DNA of 38,389 nt from Pseudomonadota bacterium (GCA_018240595.1 JAFEFL010000060.1:1-38389), one strand, 5' to 3'; counted from the stretch's first letter, positions 1-9,838 are shown. Numbers and translations are program-made. Notes: a model not told the origin generated them from the sequence alone.

Positions 1-328
1 CAGAGGTGCCGGCTGGCCCTATCTGCTCATGCGTCGTCGTGACCGTGGTCGTCGACGCGCCGCCGCATCGGACCCCAAGCCCACCGGTCAAACTGCCGAT
101 CGCTGTGGCGCCCAACACAAGAGAATCGTCAAGAACAGAACACGAAGAAGTTGTGTCTTTTTTGGGGCGAAGGAACTTCTATCGTTGGTTAGGTGTGGAT
201 ACTCATGACTATCGGCACCCATTCCGATCAGATAACGAAACACGGTCTGGCCTGCTCGAAATGCGCCAGTTTTGTACGCGTGGCGTAGAAAAGGTGCATG
301 ATGCTCAACAGTTGAATCGGGTTTGAGT
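1..328. other. Segment without a supportable gene
   Basis: No convincing gene is visible in this first stretch. Open frames exist on both strands (for example 6-326 plus and 88-465 minus), but their translations show no recognisable domain, signal or ribosome binding site, and they overlap the CAP-domain gene or its leader. From about 110 to 330 the base composition is visibly richer in A+T than the rest of the window. That would suit a promoter region or the remnant of a decayed gene. The region cannot be judged further because its left side is cut by the window. Confidence 0.4.
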
Positions 329-769
329 ATGTCGATTATCCACCTACGTCCGCTCGGCAAAACTTCTCTCGGCTCATTTGGCAAGTGTGCCATAGTCGTT
401 TTTCTTTCGTTTCTCTCTACCCCCTCCCTCGCTCTCGACCTCAATTCCTTCCGCGCGCAGCACAAGCTGCCGGCCCTGAGTTATTCCGCAACGCTCGCCG
501 GCGCGGCCTATGAGCACGCGCGCAGCCTGGCGAAGCGCGAGCGGCTTGATCACGACGGCTTCAAGCAGCGCGTCGGCCGGCTGGTCAGCGGCATGGCGGC
601 GGAGAACGTCTCGTTCGGCTGCGAGGATCAGGATTGCGCCATCAGGCAATGGGCGCGTTCGGCCGGGCATCGCGCCAACATGCTGCTCAAGGGCATCACG
701 TCCTACGGCATCGCTTCGGCGCGCGGCGACAATGGCCGGCGCTATTGGGTGCTTGAGTTGGGCAATTGA
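329..769 (+). CDS. CAP-domain (SCP-like) secreted protein
   Basis: This is a 146-residue protein of the CAP/SCP superfamily, exported to the periplasm or outside the cell. A hydrophobic N-terminal segment (residues about 18-36) followed by Ser-Leu-Ala looks like a signal peptide. The mature part starts with the typical motif around NSFRAQHKLPAL, carries ALA-like helices with H residues, an AENVSFG strand, and the family hallmark GHRANML near residue 110. Many bacterial CAP proteins are about this size, so the gene appears complete. The ATG at 329 is preferred over the in-frame TTG two codons upstream. The biochemical role of bacterial single-domain CAP proteins is mostly unknown, so no substrate is assigned. 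The gene is convergent with the small protein at 926-1114, and a set of hairpins lies between them. Confidence 0.85.
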   Translation: MSIIHLRPLGKTSLGSFGKCAIVVFLSFLSTPSLALDLNSFRAQHKLPALSYSATLAGAAYEHARSLAKRERLDHDGFKQRVGRLVSGMAAENVSFGCEDQDCAIRQWARSAGHRANMLLKGITSYGIASARGDNGRRYWVLELGN

Positions 770-773
770 CACT

Positions 774-905
774 CTGTCATGCGCGGGCATAACCGTTCGA
801 AGAACGGCGTTCTTTCAGAACGCCTATGACCCGCGCATCCCGCTTAGGTGGGCACAGTGCGTCCCTAAGCGGGATGGCCGGGTGAAGCCCGGCCATGACG
901 ACTAT
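774..905. repeat. Composite of three intergenic hairpins
   Basis: Three inverted repeats sit side by side between two convergent genes. The first pairs GCGCGGGCAT near 781-790 with ATGACCCGCGC near 826-836 and contains an inner GTTCGAAGAACG / CGTTCTTTCAGAACG pairing. The second pairs CCCGCTTAGG (839-848) with CCTAAGCGGG (864-873). The third pairs TGGCCGGG (875-882) with CCCGGCCA (888-895). This looks like a dispersed palindromic element of the kind common in Rhizobiales genomes, and it may also end transcription in both directions. Copy number elsewhere cannot be seen from this window. Confidence 0.7.
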
Positions 906-925
906 TGAAACCGGGTGGACAGCCC

Positions 926-1114
926 CTACCCCACGCCCTTCTTCATCACTTCGAAGGTGAGGTCCTTGCCGCAGCCGTCGCAGTGATAGGTGTGGCGCAT
1001 GCGGTCGGGCTGATCGACGATCGGCGCCACGGCGGTGATGCGGGCGACGCCGCCGCAGCCGCAGGTCACTTCGGCGTCGGTGCGGATCGGGACGGCAGGC
1101 GGGGTCTTCGACAT
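926..1114 (-). CDS. Small CxC/CxxC zinc-ribbon-like protein
   Basis: This is a 62-residue hypothetical protein. Cys18 and Cys20 (CGCGG) and Cys45 and Cys48 (CDGCGK) form two paired knuckles that could bind one zinc ion, as in small zinc-ribbon proteins. The rest is short beta-type sequence ending in a basic Lys-Lys tail. The ATG at 1114 was chosen because residues from MSKTPP onward look like a normal start. An in-frame ATG six codons upstream (1132) is the alternative, and neither has a clear ribosome binding site. It is divergent from the L,D-transpeptidase, with 244 bases between them, and convergent with the CAP gene. No family name can be given, and the function is unknown. Confidence 0.65.
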   Translation of the reverse strand: MSKTPPAVPIRTDAEVTCGCGGVARITAVAPIVDQPDRMRHTYHCDGCGKDLTFEVMKKGVG

Positions 1115-1358
1115 TCTGAAAAAGGGCTGCATTGAGGGAATGGAGCGACGCTAATGCGCCGCGCGCGTCACGGTTCCGCCGTTCCGCGCCGCGCACGGTT
1201 ACCATGTCGCGGCAAAAAAGCGCGCCGCGGCTGGCGAAAAGCGCCGCTCGCGCGTTAGTGATGCGGTGCGGCCGCCGGAACGCCACAATGCCGCCGCGCT
1301 GGGTTTCCATCCTCATCCCTCATCGCTCCTCGACCGGAGGGGCCTGGAGTTCAACAAC

Positions 1359-2096
1359 GTGCGTATTCGTCCTGCCACATGGCTCGCCGCGCTGATCGCG
1401 GGCTGCGCCATGACCGCCCTCGCCGCGCCGGCGCGGGCCGAGCTCCTCATCTCCGTCGACAAGACGACCCAGACCATGACCGTCAACGAGGACGGCGCGA
1501 CGCTCTACACCTGGCCGGTGTCGACCGGCGCCGGGCGCTACGACACGCCGTCGGGCGAGTGGAAGCCGTTCCGCATGGAGAAGGATCACTTCTCCAAGGA
1601 GTGGGACGACGCGCCGATGCCGAATTCGATCTTCTTCACCATGAAGGGCCACGCCATTCACGGCACCAACCACAAGATCGACGGCCTGCCGCATTCGCAC
1701 GGCTGCGTGCGGCTGTCGGTGGCGAACTCCGAGAAGCTGTGGGCGCTGGTGAAGAAGAACAAGATGGCGAATACACGCGTCGTGCTCACCGGCACCATTC
1801 CGGATGCACCCGCCGTGGCGCGGCGCACGGTGCCGCGCGTGCCGGCGGCGTTGCGGCCGGCGCCGGGCGTGGAGCAGAACTATTCGACCGACGATCTCGA
1901 CGGCGCCGCGATGGCGCCGCAGGGCCGCCGCGTCATCGGCGGCTACCGCGAAGCCGCCGACGGCCAGGTCTATGTCGAGGACCGGCCGCGCGGCCTGTTC
2001 CAGGCGCCGCGTCCCGTCGAACGGCGGTACTACGTGGTGCCGCGCGACGGCTATGAAGTGCCGCCGCCGCGCTATTACTATTACTACGGCCGCTAG
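1359..2096 (+). CDS. L,D-transpeptidase (YkuD domain), exported
   Basis: This 245-residue periplasmic enzyme is predicted to form 3-3 peptidoglycan cross-links or attach proteins to the wall. Residues 1-27 are a signal peptide ending ARA before ELL. The YkuD domain follows, with the strand ISVDKTTQTMTV, the GRYDTPSG turn, the HGTN motif and the catalytic signature HSHGCVRLS (His114, Cys116). After about residue 150 there is a proline- and arginine-rich extension ending in a run of tyrosines (PPPRYYYYYGR) that is not part of the catalytic domain. The GTG at 1359 is chosen because it places the signal peptide at the N-terminus and has GGAG about ten bases upstream. The frame stays open back to an ATG at 1266, but the extra residues look non-coding. 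The small basic gene at 2118 follows after 21 bases. Confidence 0.9.
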   Translation: MRIRPATWLAALIAGCAMTALAAPARAELLISVDKTTQTMTVNEDGATLYTWPVSTGAGRYDTPSGEWKPFRMEKDHFSKEWDDAPMPNSIFFTMKGHAIHGTNHKIDGLPHSHGCVRLSVANSEKLWALVKKNKMANTRVVLTGTIPDAPAVARRTVPRVPAALRPAPGVEQNYSTDDLDGAAMAPQGRRVIGGYREAADGQVYVEDRPRGLFQAPRPVERRYYVVPRDGYEVPPPRYYYYYGR

Positions 2097-2117
2097 GCAG
2101 CGGCGGGAGGCGCCGTC

Positions 2118-2267
2118 ATGATCCGCAAGCTCGCCGACGGCCGCTACCGGCTCTATTCGCGCAAGAAGAACCCGTCGACCGGCAAGCGCCGCAACCTCGG
2201 CACTTTCACCTCGCGCAAGGCGGCGGAAAAGCACGAGCGCGCGGTGCAGTACTTCAAGCGGCACTGA
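2118..2267 (+). CDS. 49-residue basic protein, integrase-arm-like
   Basis: This short gene encodes a 49-residue, strongly basic protein (about one third Lys/Arg/His). Its pattern is two short strands (IRKLADGRYRLYSRK), a turn, GKRRNLGTF, then a helix (SRKAAEKHERAVQYFKRH). That three-strand-plus-helix layout resembles the arm-type DNA-binding domain of tyrosine recombinases or an AP2-like fold, but no catalytic domain follows. A good ribosome binding site (GGGAGG) lies six bases before the ATG. From memory, very similar short proteins recur in Rhizobiales, which argues for a real conserved gene rather than an integrase fragment. It lies between the L,D-transpeptidase and prmA, probably cotranscribed with one or both. 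Nucleic-acid binding is inference. Confidence 0.75.
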   Translation: MIRKLADGRYRLYSRKKNPSTGKRRNLGTFTSRKAAEKHERAVQYFKRH

Positions 2268-2316
2268 GGCCGGGACAGCCGTTGCCAAGTTCCGGCCGCC
2301 GCGCGAATGTCGCCGC

Positions 2317-3210
2317 ATGAACCCGCCGGCTGATTCCACCACCGTCGCCCGCCTGATCTGCGCCGACAAGGCATCGGCGCGGCGCATCGCCGACCTCATC
2401 GACGAGATGATCGACGGTGACGACGTCGCCTGCACCGCATTCGAGGCCGATGACGGCATCTGGCAGGTGGCGCTGCATTTCGCGCAGGCGCCGGCCGAGG
2501 CCGACCTGCGGGCGCTGGTCGAGAGCGCGGCCGGACCGGACGCCGCGAAGGCGCTGACCATCGAGACGGTCGAGACGCGCGACTGGGTGGCGGAGAGCCT
2601 GGCCGGGCTGACGCCGGTGCGCGCCGGCCGCTTCGTCGTTCACGGCTCGCACGATCGCGGAAGGCTCAAGGACAACGACCTCAACATCGAGATCGAGGCG
2701 GCGCTGGCCTTCGGCACCGGCCATCACGGCACGACGCGCGGCTGCCTGATGGCGCTCGATGCGCTGGCGAAGAAGAAGCGGCGCTTTCACGTGCTCGATA
2801 TCGGCACCGGCAGCGGCGTCTTGGCGATCGCCGCGGCCAAGATCTTCCATACGCGGGCGGTGGCGACCGACATCGACCGCGTCGCGGTCAACGCGGCGCG
2901 CGACAATGCCCGGCTCAACCGCGTCGGGCCGCTGCTGTCGCTGGTGCATGCGCCGGGGACACGCGATCCGCGGATCCTGCGCGGCGCGCCCTACGACCTG
3001 ATCTTCGCCAATATTCTGCTGGGGCCGCTGACGCGGCTGGCAGTGCCGATCTCGCGCCTGGTGGCGCCGGGTGGCCGCGTCGTGCTGTCGGGCCTGCTGC
3101 CGAGCCACGCCAATGCGGCGCGGTCGATCTATGCGGCGCAGGGCCTGCACCTCGAGCGCCGTCGCGATCTCGAAGGCTGGACCACGCTGATTCTCAGGCG
3201 CGGCCGCTAG
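2317..3210 (+). CDS. prmA: Ribosomal protein L11 methyltransferase
   Basis: This 297-residue S-adenosylmethionine-dependent enzyme trimethylates ribosomal protein L11 in the cytoplasm. The N-terminal part (about 1-100) corresponds to the L11-recognition domain. The methyltransferase core contains AFGTGHHGTT (131-140), motif I DIGTGSG (161-167), the acidic end of strand two near DID (185-187), and the FANIL motif (230-234), the PrmA counterpart of the NPP motif IV. The length agrees with the family. The ATG at 2317 has no strong ribosome binding site, and the gene is 49 bases downstream of the 49-residue protein, so coupling is possible. The small 72-residue gene converges on it with a 21-base gap. 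Confidence 0.93.
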   Translation: MNPPADSTTVARLICADKASARRIADLIDEMIDGDDVACTAFEADDGIWQVALHFAQAPAEADLRALVESAAGPDAAKALTIETVETRDWVAESLAGLTPVRAGRFVVHGSHDRGRLKDNDLNIEIEAALAFGTGHHGTTRGCLMALDALAKKKRRFHVLDIGTGSGVLAIAAAKIFHTRAVATDIDRVAVNAARDNARLNRVGPLLSLVHAPGTRDPRILRGAPYDLIFANILLGPLTRLAVPISRLVAPGGRVVLSGLLPSHANAARSIYAAQGLHLERRRDLEGWTTLILRRGR

Positions 3211-3231
3211 ACCGCGCCGAAACCGCCGGGA

Positions 3232-3450
3232 TTACCAGCCGCCGAACGGCGTGTCGTTCTTGCTCGAGGAGCGGCCGTACAGGCGGATTTCGCGCTCGGC
3301 CTGCTTCAGCCGCGCTTCCATCATCGCGGCGATGAAACGGGCGAAGAAGCCCTTCGGCGCCGCCTGGACGTCGCTGGCCGGGACCGTCTTGGCAGTCGCG
3401 CCGCTCGTGGCGGTGACGGCGGGGGCTTCGCGGTAGGTCAGGGCAACCAT
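3232..3450 (-). CDS. Small amphipathic-helix protein, unknown function
   Basis: This is a 72-residue hypothetical protein. The first 30 residues are low-complexity and rich in Ala, Thr and Val. Residues 34-59 (GFFARFIAAMMEARLKQAER and onward) form an amphipathic helix that starts hydrophobic and becomes charged, followed by a short polar tail ending FGGW. This arrangement fits a peripheral membrane or protein-protein docking helix. The start at 3450 is preferred over ATG 3462 because GGAGAA lies five bases upstream of it. There is no signal peptide, and I do not recognise a named domain. The upstream region is shared with the aminopeptidase gene in divergent orientation. Confidence 0.65.
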   Translation of the reverse strand: MVALTYREAPAVTATSGATAKTVPASDVQAAPKGFFARFIAAMMEARLKQAEREIRLYGRSSSKNDTPFGGW

Positions 3451-3791
3451 GTCGTTCTCCATCGGGGCGATCCGGTCTCGAATCGCTCTATTGCGATGCA
3501 ACATAGGTTATTCTGCATCTGCGAACATCCCATGACATTGCATAGAAGCCCTGAAAAATCAGTGACTAAGCGCAAACCAAGCGTCAACTTTTAAGGCATC
3601 GAGGCGTCAATTTTAGTGCAATGCACAAATCTGAGCCGTGAGCTGTCGCGGACGCATCAAGCTTGCGCAAAGCGGCGGCCCGGCGTTGCAAAACTTTCAC
3701 CCACCGCCGCCCGCATGCCGGGCTATGCATGATTTGTCGGCAGCGCAGCCTCCGCGTTGCCGGTAAGCCCAGGACGATTAGAGTGCCAGCC
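3451..3791. promoter_or_regulatory. Divergent intergenic region
   Basis: This 341-base stretch separates the minus-strand small gene from the plus-strand aminopeptidase gene and must contain both promoters. On the minus strand there are two TTGACG hexamers 23 bases apart (near 3588-3616), each a plausible -35 element, but no convincing -10 at the right spacing. The middle of the stretch is relatively A+T-rich. I see no operator, riboswitch or gene here. Confidence 0.4.
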
Positions 3792-5612
3792 ATGTTCGAA
3801 GCCCGCTTCCAGACATTCGACGACGCCAGCGAAGGCGCGCAAAGCGCCGAACGCGTGGCCGCGCTGCGCACCGAACTGAAGCGCCGCGGCCTCGACGGCT
3901 TCCTGGTGCCGCGCGCCGACCGCCAGCAGAACGAATATCTGCCGGCCAGCGAGGAGCGCCTCGCCTGGCTCACCGGCTTTACCGGCTCGGCCGGGGCGGC
4001 GATCGTACTCGCCGAGCAGGCCGCTTTGTTCGTCGACGGCCGCTATACCCTGCAGGTGAAGTCGCAGACCGACACCGCGGTGTTCGCCATCGAGCATTTC
4101 GTCGACAACCCGCCGCCCGTCTGGCTCGAGAACAACGTCAAGGCCGGCGCCAGGATCGGCTTCGATCCCTGGCTGCACACGGCCGACGGCGCCGAGCGTT
4201 TCGCCCGCGCCTGTGCCAAGGCCGGCGCCACGCTGGTCGCTGTCGACGACAATCCGATCGACCCGTTGTGGGCGAAGCGTCCGGGGCCGCCGAATGGGCC
4301 GGTGCAATTACGGCCGCTGGCGCTCGCCGGCGAAAGCGCCGCCGACAAGCTCGGCCGCATCAAAGACGAACTGACCAAGCTCCGCGCCGATGTGCTGATC
4401 GTGTCCGATCCGCAGAATGTCGACTGGACGTTCAACATCCGCGGCTCCGACGTCGCGCATACGCCGCTGGCGCTCGGCTTTGCCGCCATCCCGCGCGAAG
4501 GCCGCCCTCGCCTCTATGTCGAGCCGGAAAAGCTGTCGAACGAAGTGCGACACGCCCTCGAGGAAGTCGCGGACGTGTCCGCCACCGGCGACCTGACGAA
4601 CGACCTTGCCGCGTACAAGGACAAGTCGGTGCTGCTCGACCAGGCGAGCGCCGCCGACGCCCTGACCCGCATCGTCTCCGACAATGGCGGCACGGCGATG
4701 CGCGCCGCCGATCCGATCACGCTGATGAAGGCGGTGAAGAACAATGCCGAGATCGCCGGCACGCGCGCCGCGCATTTGCGCGACGGCGCGGCGATGACGC
4801 GCTTTTTGTGCTGGCTCGATCACGAGATGCCGTCCGGCAAGCTGACGGAGATCGAGGCGGTGGCGGCGCTGGAATCCTTCCGCCGCGATACCGGGCTCCT
4901 GAAAGACGTGTCGTTCCCGTCGATCTCCGGCGCCGGGCCGAACGGCGCCATCGTGCATTATCGCGTCACCTCGGCGACCAACCGCGTCATCGGCAAGGAC
5001 GAGATGTTCCTCATCGATTCCGGCGCGCAGTATGAGGACGGCACCACCGACATCACGCGCACCGTGATCAACGGCGCGCCGACCGAGGAAATGCGCGACC
5101 GCTTCACCCGCGTGCTCAAGGGCCATATCGCCATTGCTGAAGCGGTGTTTCCGATGGGCACCACCGGCGCGCAGCTCGATCCTCTGGCGCGTATCGCGCT
5201 GTGGCAGGCCGGCCTCGACTTCGATCACGGCACCGGCCACGGCGTCGGCAGCTATCTGTCGGTGCATGAAGGCCCGGCGCGCATTTCCAAGCTCGGCCAT
5301 ACGCCGCTGAAGCAGGGCATGATCCTGTCGAACGAGCCGGGCTATTACAAAACCGGCGCCTACGGCATCCGCATCGAGAACCTCGTGCTGGTGATCGCGG
5401 CGGCTTCGCCGGACGGCGCCGAGAAGCCGCTCAATGCCTTCGAGACCTTGTCGTTCGCGCCGATCGACCGCCGCCTGATCGACCCGCGCCTGCTGACGAC
5501 GCAGGAGCTGCATTGGCTGAACAACTACCATGCCCGCGTGCGCGAGGCGGTGGCGCCATTGGTCGATCCGGCAACGCAGGCTTGGCTCGAGCAGGCGACG
5601 AGGGCGTTGTGA
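3792..5612 (+). CDS. Xaa-Pro aminopeptidase (M24B family)
   Basis: This 606-residue cytoplasmic metallopeptidase is predicted to release N-terminal residues next to proline. It has the three-domain layout of the long aminopeptidase-P type: two creatinase-like N-terminal domains (about 20-320) and a pita-bread catalytic domain. The five expected metal ligands are visible: Asp409 and Asp420 in the DSGAQYEDGTTDITRT stretch, His483 in GTGHGVG, Glu515 in SNEPGYY and Glu529 in RIENLV. The ATG at 3792 gives the usual N-terminus. The frame is open further upstream to 3663, but that part is not protein-like. It is convergent with ligA across a large inverted repeat. The assignment to family is firm; the natural substrate is unknown. 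Confidence 0.92.
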   Translation: MFEARFQTFDDASEGAQSAERVAALRTELKRRGLDGFLVPRADRQQNEYLPASEERLAWLTGFTGSAGAAIVLAEQAALFVDGRYTLQVKSQTDTAVFAIEHFVDNPPPVWLENNVKAGARIGFDPWLHTADGAERFARACAKAGATLVAVDDNPIDPLWAKRPGPPNGPVQLRPLALAGESAADKLGRIKDELTKLRADVLIVSDPQNVDWTFNIRGSDVAHTPLALGFAAIPREGRPRLYVEPEKLSNEVRHALEEVADVSATGDLTNDLAAYKDKSVLLDQASAADALTRIVSDNGGTAMRAADPITLMKAVKNNAEIAGTRAAHLRDGAAMTRFLCWLDHEMPSGKLTEIEAVAALESFRRDTGLLKDVSFPSISGAGPNGAIVHYRVTSATNRVIGKDEMFLIDSGAQYEDGTTDITRTVINGAPTEEMRDRFTRVLKGHIAIAEAVFPMGTTGAQLDPLARIALWQAGLDFDHGTGHGVGSYLSVHEGPARISKLGHTPLKQGMILSNEPGYYKTGAYGIRIENLVLVIAAASPDGAEKPLNAFETLSFAPIDRRLIDPRLLTTQELHWLNNYHARVREAVAPLVDPATQAWLEQATRAL

Positions 5613-5620
5613 CTTTTTCT

Positions 5621-5756
5621 TACCCTCCCCTGGAGGGGGAGGGTCGACTGCCTGAGCGCAGCGAAGGCGGTCGGGGTGGGGTGAGCTTGATAAGCGAGAA
5701 GTCACCCCACCCCGCTCGCTAACGCTCGCGACCCTTCCCCTCCAGGGGAGGGTGAA
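5621..5756. repeat. Long imperfect inverted repeat between convergent genes
   Basis: The arms are TACCCTCCCCTGGAGGGGGA near 5621-5640 and TCCCCTCCAGGGGAGGGTGA near 5735-5754. Inside them CGGGGTGGGGTGA (about 5671-5683) pairs with TCACCCCACCCCG (about 5702-5714). Each outer arm is itself nearly palindromic, so the transcript can fold as one long hairpin or two small ones. It fills the 151-base gap between the aminopeptidase gene and ligA. It is probably a dispersed palindromic element that may double as a bidirectional terminator. It differs in sequence from the elements at 774-905 and 7956-8168. Confidence 0.75.
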
Positions 5757-5763
5757 GAGCGTT

Positions 5764-7926
<2,163 letters not shown>

Positions 7927-7955
7927 TCATTCCTCAGCGGCGCTCGCTATTCTTA

Positions 7956-8058
7956 GTCATTCCGGGGCGCGAGTGTAAGCGAGCGAACCCGGAATCCAGA
8001 GGCAGCGTTCCATGGCTGGATTCCGGGTTCACTGGCTTCGCCAGTGCCCCGGAATGAC
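7956..8058. repeat. Palindromic intergenic element, copy 1
   Basis: This element starts GTCATTCCGGGGCGCGAG and ends CAGTGCCCCGGAATGAC, so its ends are inverted repeats. Internally AACCCGGAATCCA (7986-7998) pairs with TGGATTCCGGGTT (8017-8029), and CACTGGCTTCGCCAGTG forms a small hairpin. It belongs to a common class of palindromic elements in Bradyrhizobium-like genomes (recognised by pattern, not by search). It lies between ligA and recN. Confidence 0.8.
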
Positions 8059-8068
8059 CAGCTGGGTT

Positions 8069-8168
8069 GTCATTCCGGACGCCGCGACAGCGGCGATCCG
8101 GAATCCAGCAACAATGCGAGCATGCGTATGGATTCCGGGCCCGGCCCTTCTGGCCGTCCCGGAATGAC
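8069..8168. repeat. Palindromic intergenic element, copy 2
   Basis: This is a second, diverged copy directly downstream of copy 1. It starts TGTCATTCCGGACGCCGCGA and ends CCGTCCCGGAATGAC, with inner arms ATCCGGAATCCA and TGGATTCCGGGC. Its last base is the final base of the recN stop codon, so the recN stop may be provided by the edge of the element. The tandem arrangement separates recN from ligA and could produce a strong stem-loop in any read-through transcript. Confidence 0.78.
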
Positions 8169-9838
8169 TAAGAGGCCGCCTTGATCAGCCGTTCCGCGGC
8201 GGCGCGGGCCTCGTTGGTGATCTCGGCGCCGGCCAGCATGCGGGCGATTTCCTCGCGGCGGTGATCCTCGGCCACTTCCGTGACCCGCGTCGCCACGCGC
8301 TTGCCCTTGTCGGCCAGATCCTTGGAGATGACGTAATGCCGCGCCGCGCGGGCCGCGACCTGCGGCGCATGCGTCACCGCCAGCACCTGCACATTCTTGC
8401 CGAGACGCGCCAGCCGCATGCCGATGGCGTCGGCCACCGCGCCACCGACACCGGTGTCGATTTCGTCGAACACGAGCGTCGGCGCCGAGCCGCGATCGGC
8501 CAGCACCACCTTGAGCGCCAAAAGAAAGCGCGCCAGTTCGCCGCCCGACGCGATCTTCATCATCGGGCCCGGCTTGGTGCCGGGATTGGTCTGCACCCAG
8601 AACTCGACGCGGTCGATGCCGTTCGGCCCGGCGGCATTGGCATCGGTGTCGATCTGCGTCGAGAACTTGGCGCGCTCGAGCTTGAGCGGCGGCAATTCGG
8701 CGTTGACCGCCTTGTCGAGCTTGGCGGCGGCCTTGACGCGCGCCTTGGACAGCCCTTCGGCGGCGGCGCGGAACGCGGCATCGGCCTGCATCGCGGCCTT
8801 TTCCAGCGTCTTGAGCCTCGCCTCGCCGGCGTCGATCAATCCAATATCGTCGCGATATTTGGCGGCGAGCGCCGCGAGATTGTCGACCGGCACATTGTAT
8901 TTGCGCCCGGCGGCGCGCAGCGCGAACAATCGCTCCTCGTTGCGCTCGAGCTCGGCCGGATCGAAATCGGCGGCACGCAACGCCGCTTCGAGATGCGCGC
9001 GGGTCTCTTCCAGCGCATTGAGCGCGATGTCGAAGGATTTCACCGACGGCTCGACCAGCGACGGGGCCTGCGTGGCGCGGCGCTCGAGACGACGCACCGC
9101 AGCCCACAACTCCGGCACCGCGGAATTCGAACCGGCGATGGCGTCGTAGGCATCACGCAGGTCCTGGGCCACCTTCTCCGACTGCATCATCACGGTGCGC
9201 CGTTCGGCGAGGCTCGTTTCCTCGCCGGCCTGCGGCGCCAGTTTGTCGAGTTCGGCGGCGGCATGGCGCAGCCAGTCGCTCTCGCGCTGGGCGCGTTCGA
9301 TATCGGCCTTGTGAGTCTCCAGGGCGTCCTGCGCTTCGCGGCGCGCCTCCCACAAGGCAGCGACTTTGGCGGCCTCATCGTCGAGGCCGCCGAAGGCATC
9401 GAGCAGGCTGCGATGCGTCGCGGCATCGACCAGCGCGCGGTCGTCGTGCTGGCCATGTATTTCGACCAGCGCCGCGCCGAGCTGCTTCATCACCTGGACG
9501 CTGACCGGCTGGTCGTTGACGAAGGCGCGGGTGCGGCCGTCGGCAAGCTGCACGCGGCGCAGGATCAGCGAATCCTCATTGGCGATGTCATTGGCTTTCA
9601 GGACGGCGCGCGCCGGATGCTTCGGCCCGACCTCGAACACCGCCGTCACCTGCCCCTGCTCGGCGCCCTGACGCACCAGCGACTGGTCGCCGCGGCCGCC
9701 CAAAGCCAGCGCGAAGGAATCGAGCAGGATCGACTTGCCGGCGCCGGTCTCGCCGGTCAGCACGGCGAGATGGCCGGCAAAATCGATGTCGAGCTTGTCG
9801 ATCAGGACGATGTCGCGGATCGAAAGGCGGGAGAGCAT
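8168..9838 (-). CDS. recN: DNA repair protein RecN
   Basis: This 556-residue SMC-like ATPase takes part in recombinational repair of double-strand breaks. It has Walker A GETGAGKS at 29-36, a long central coiled-coil region rich in Ala, Glu and Arg, and Walker B around residues 452-460 (TLVFDEID), followed by GVGGAVADAIG. The ATG at 9838 begins MLSRLSIRDIVLIDKL, the normal RecN start. Upstream residues in frame are not RecN-like. It follows bamD by 118 bases and may be partly cotranscribed with it. The stop codon abuts a palindromic repeat. The length is typical for the family. Confidence 0.96.
   Translation of the reverse strand: MLSRLSIRDIVLIDKLDIDFAGHLAVLTGETGAGKSILLDSFALALGGRGDQSLVRQGAEQGQVTAVFEVGPKHPARAVLKANDIANEDSLILRRVQLADGRTRAFVNDQPVSVQVMKQLGAALVEIHGQHDDRALVDAATHRSLLDAFGGLDDEAAKVAALWEARREAQDALETHKADIERAQRESDWLRHAAAELDKLAPQAGEETSLAERRTVMMQSEKVAQDLRDAYDAIAGSNSAVPELWAAVRRLERRATQAPSLVEPSVKSFDIALNALEETRAHLEAALRAADFDPAELERNEERLFALRAAGRKYNVPVDNLAALAAKYRDDIGLIDAGEARLKTLEKAAMQADAAFRAAAEGLSKARVKAAAKLDKAVNAELPPLKLERAKFSTQIDTDANAAGPNGIDRVEFWVQTNPGTKPGPMMKIASGGELARFLLALKVVLADRGSAPTLVFDEIDTGVGGAVADAIGMRLARLGKNVQVLAVTHAPQVAARAARHYVISKDLADKGKRVATRVTEVAEDHRREEIARMLAGAEITNEARAAAERLIKAAS

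Noticed and set aside
2118..2267. Mobile element or integrase remnant
   Set aside because: There is no catalytic domain, no attachment repeat and no tRNA; the intact short gene with a strong ribosome binding site looks functional.
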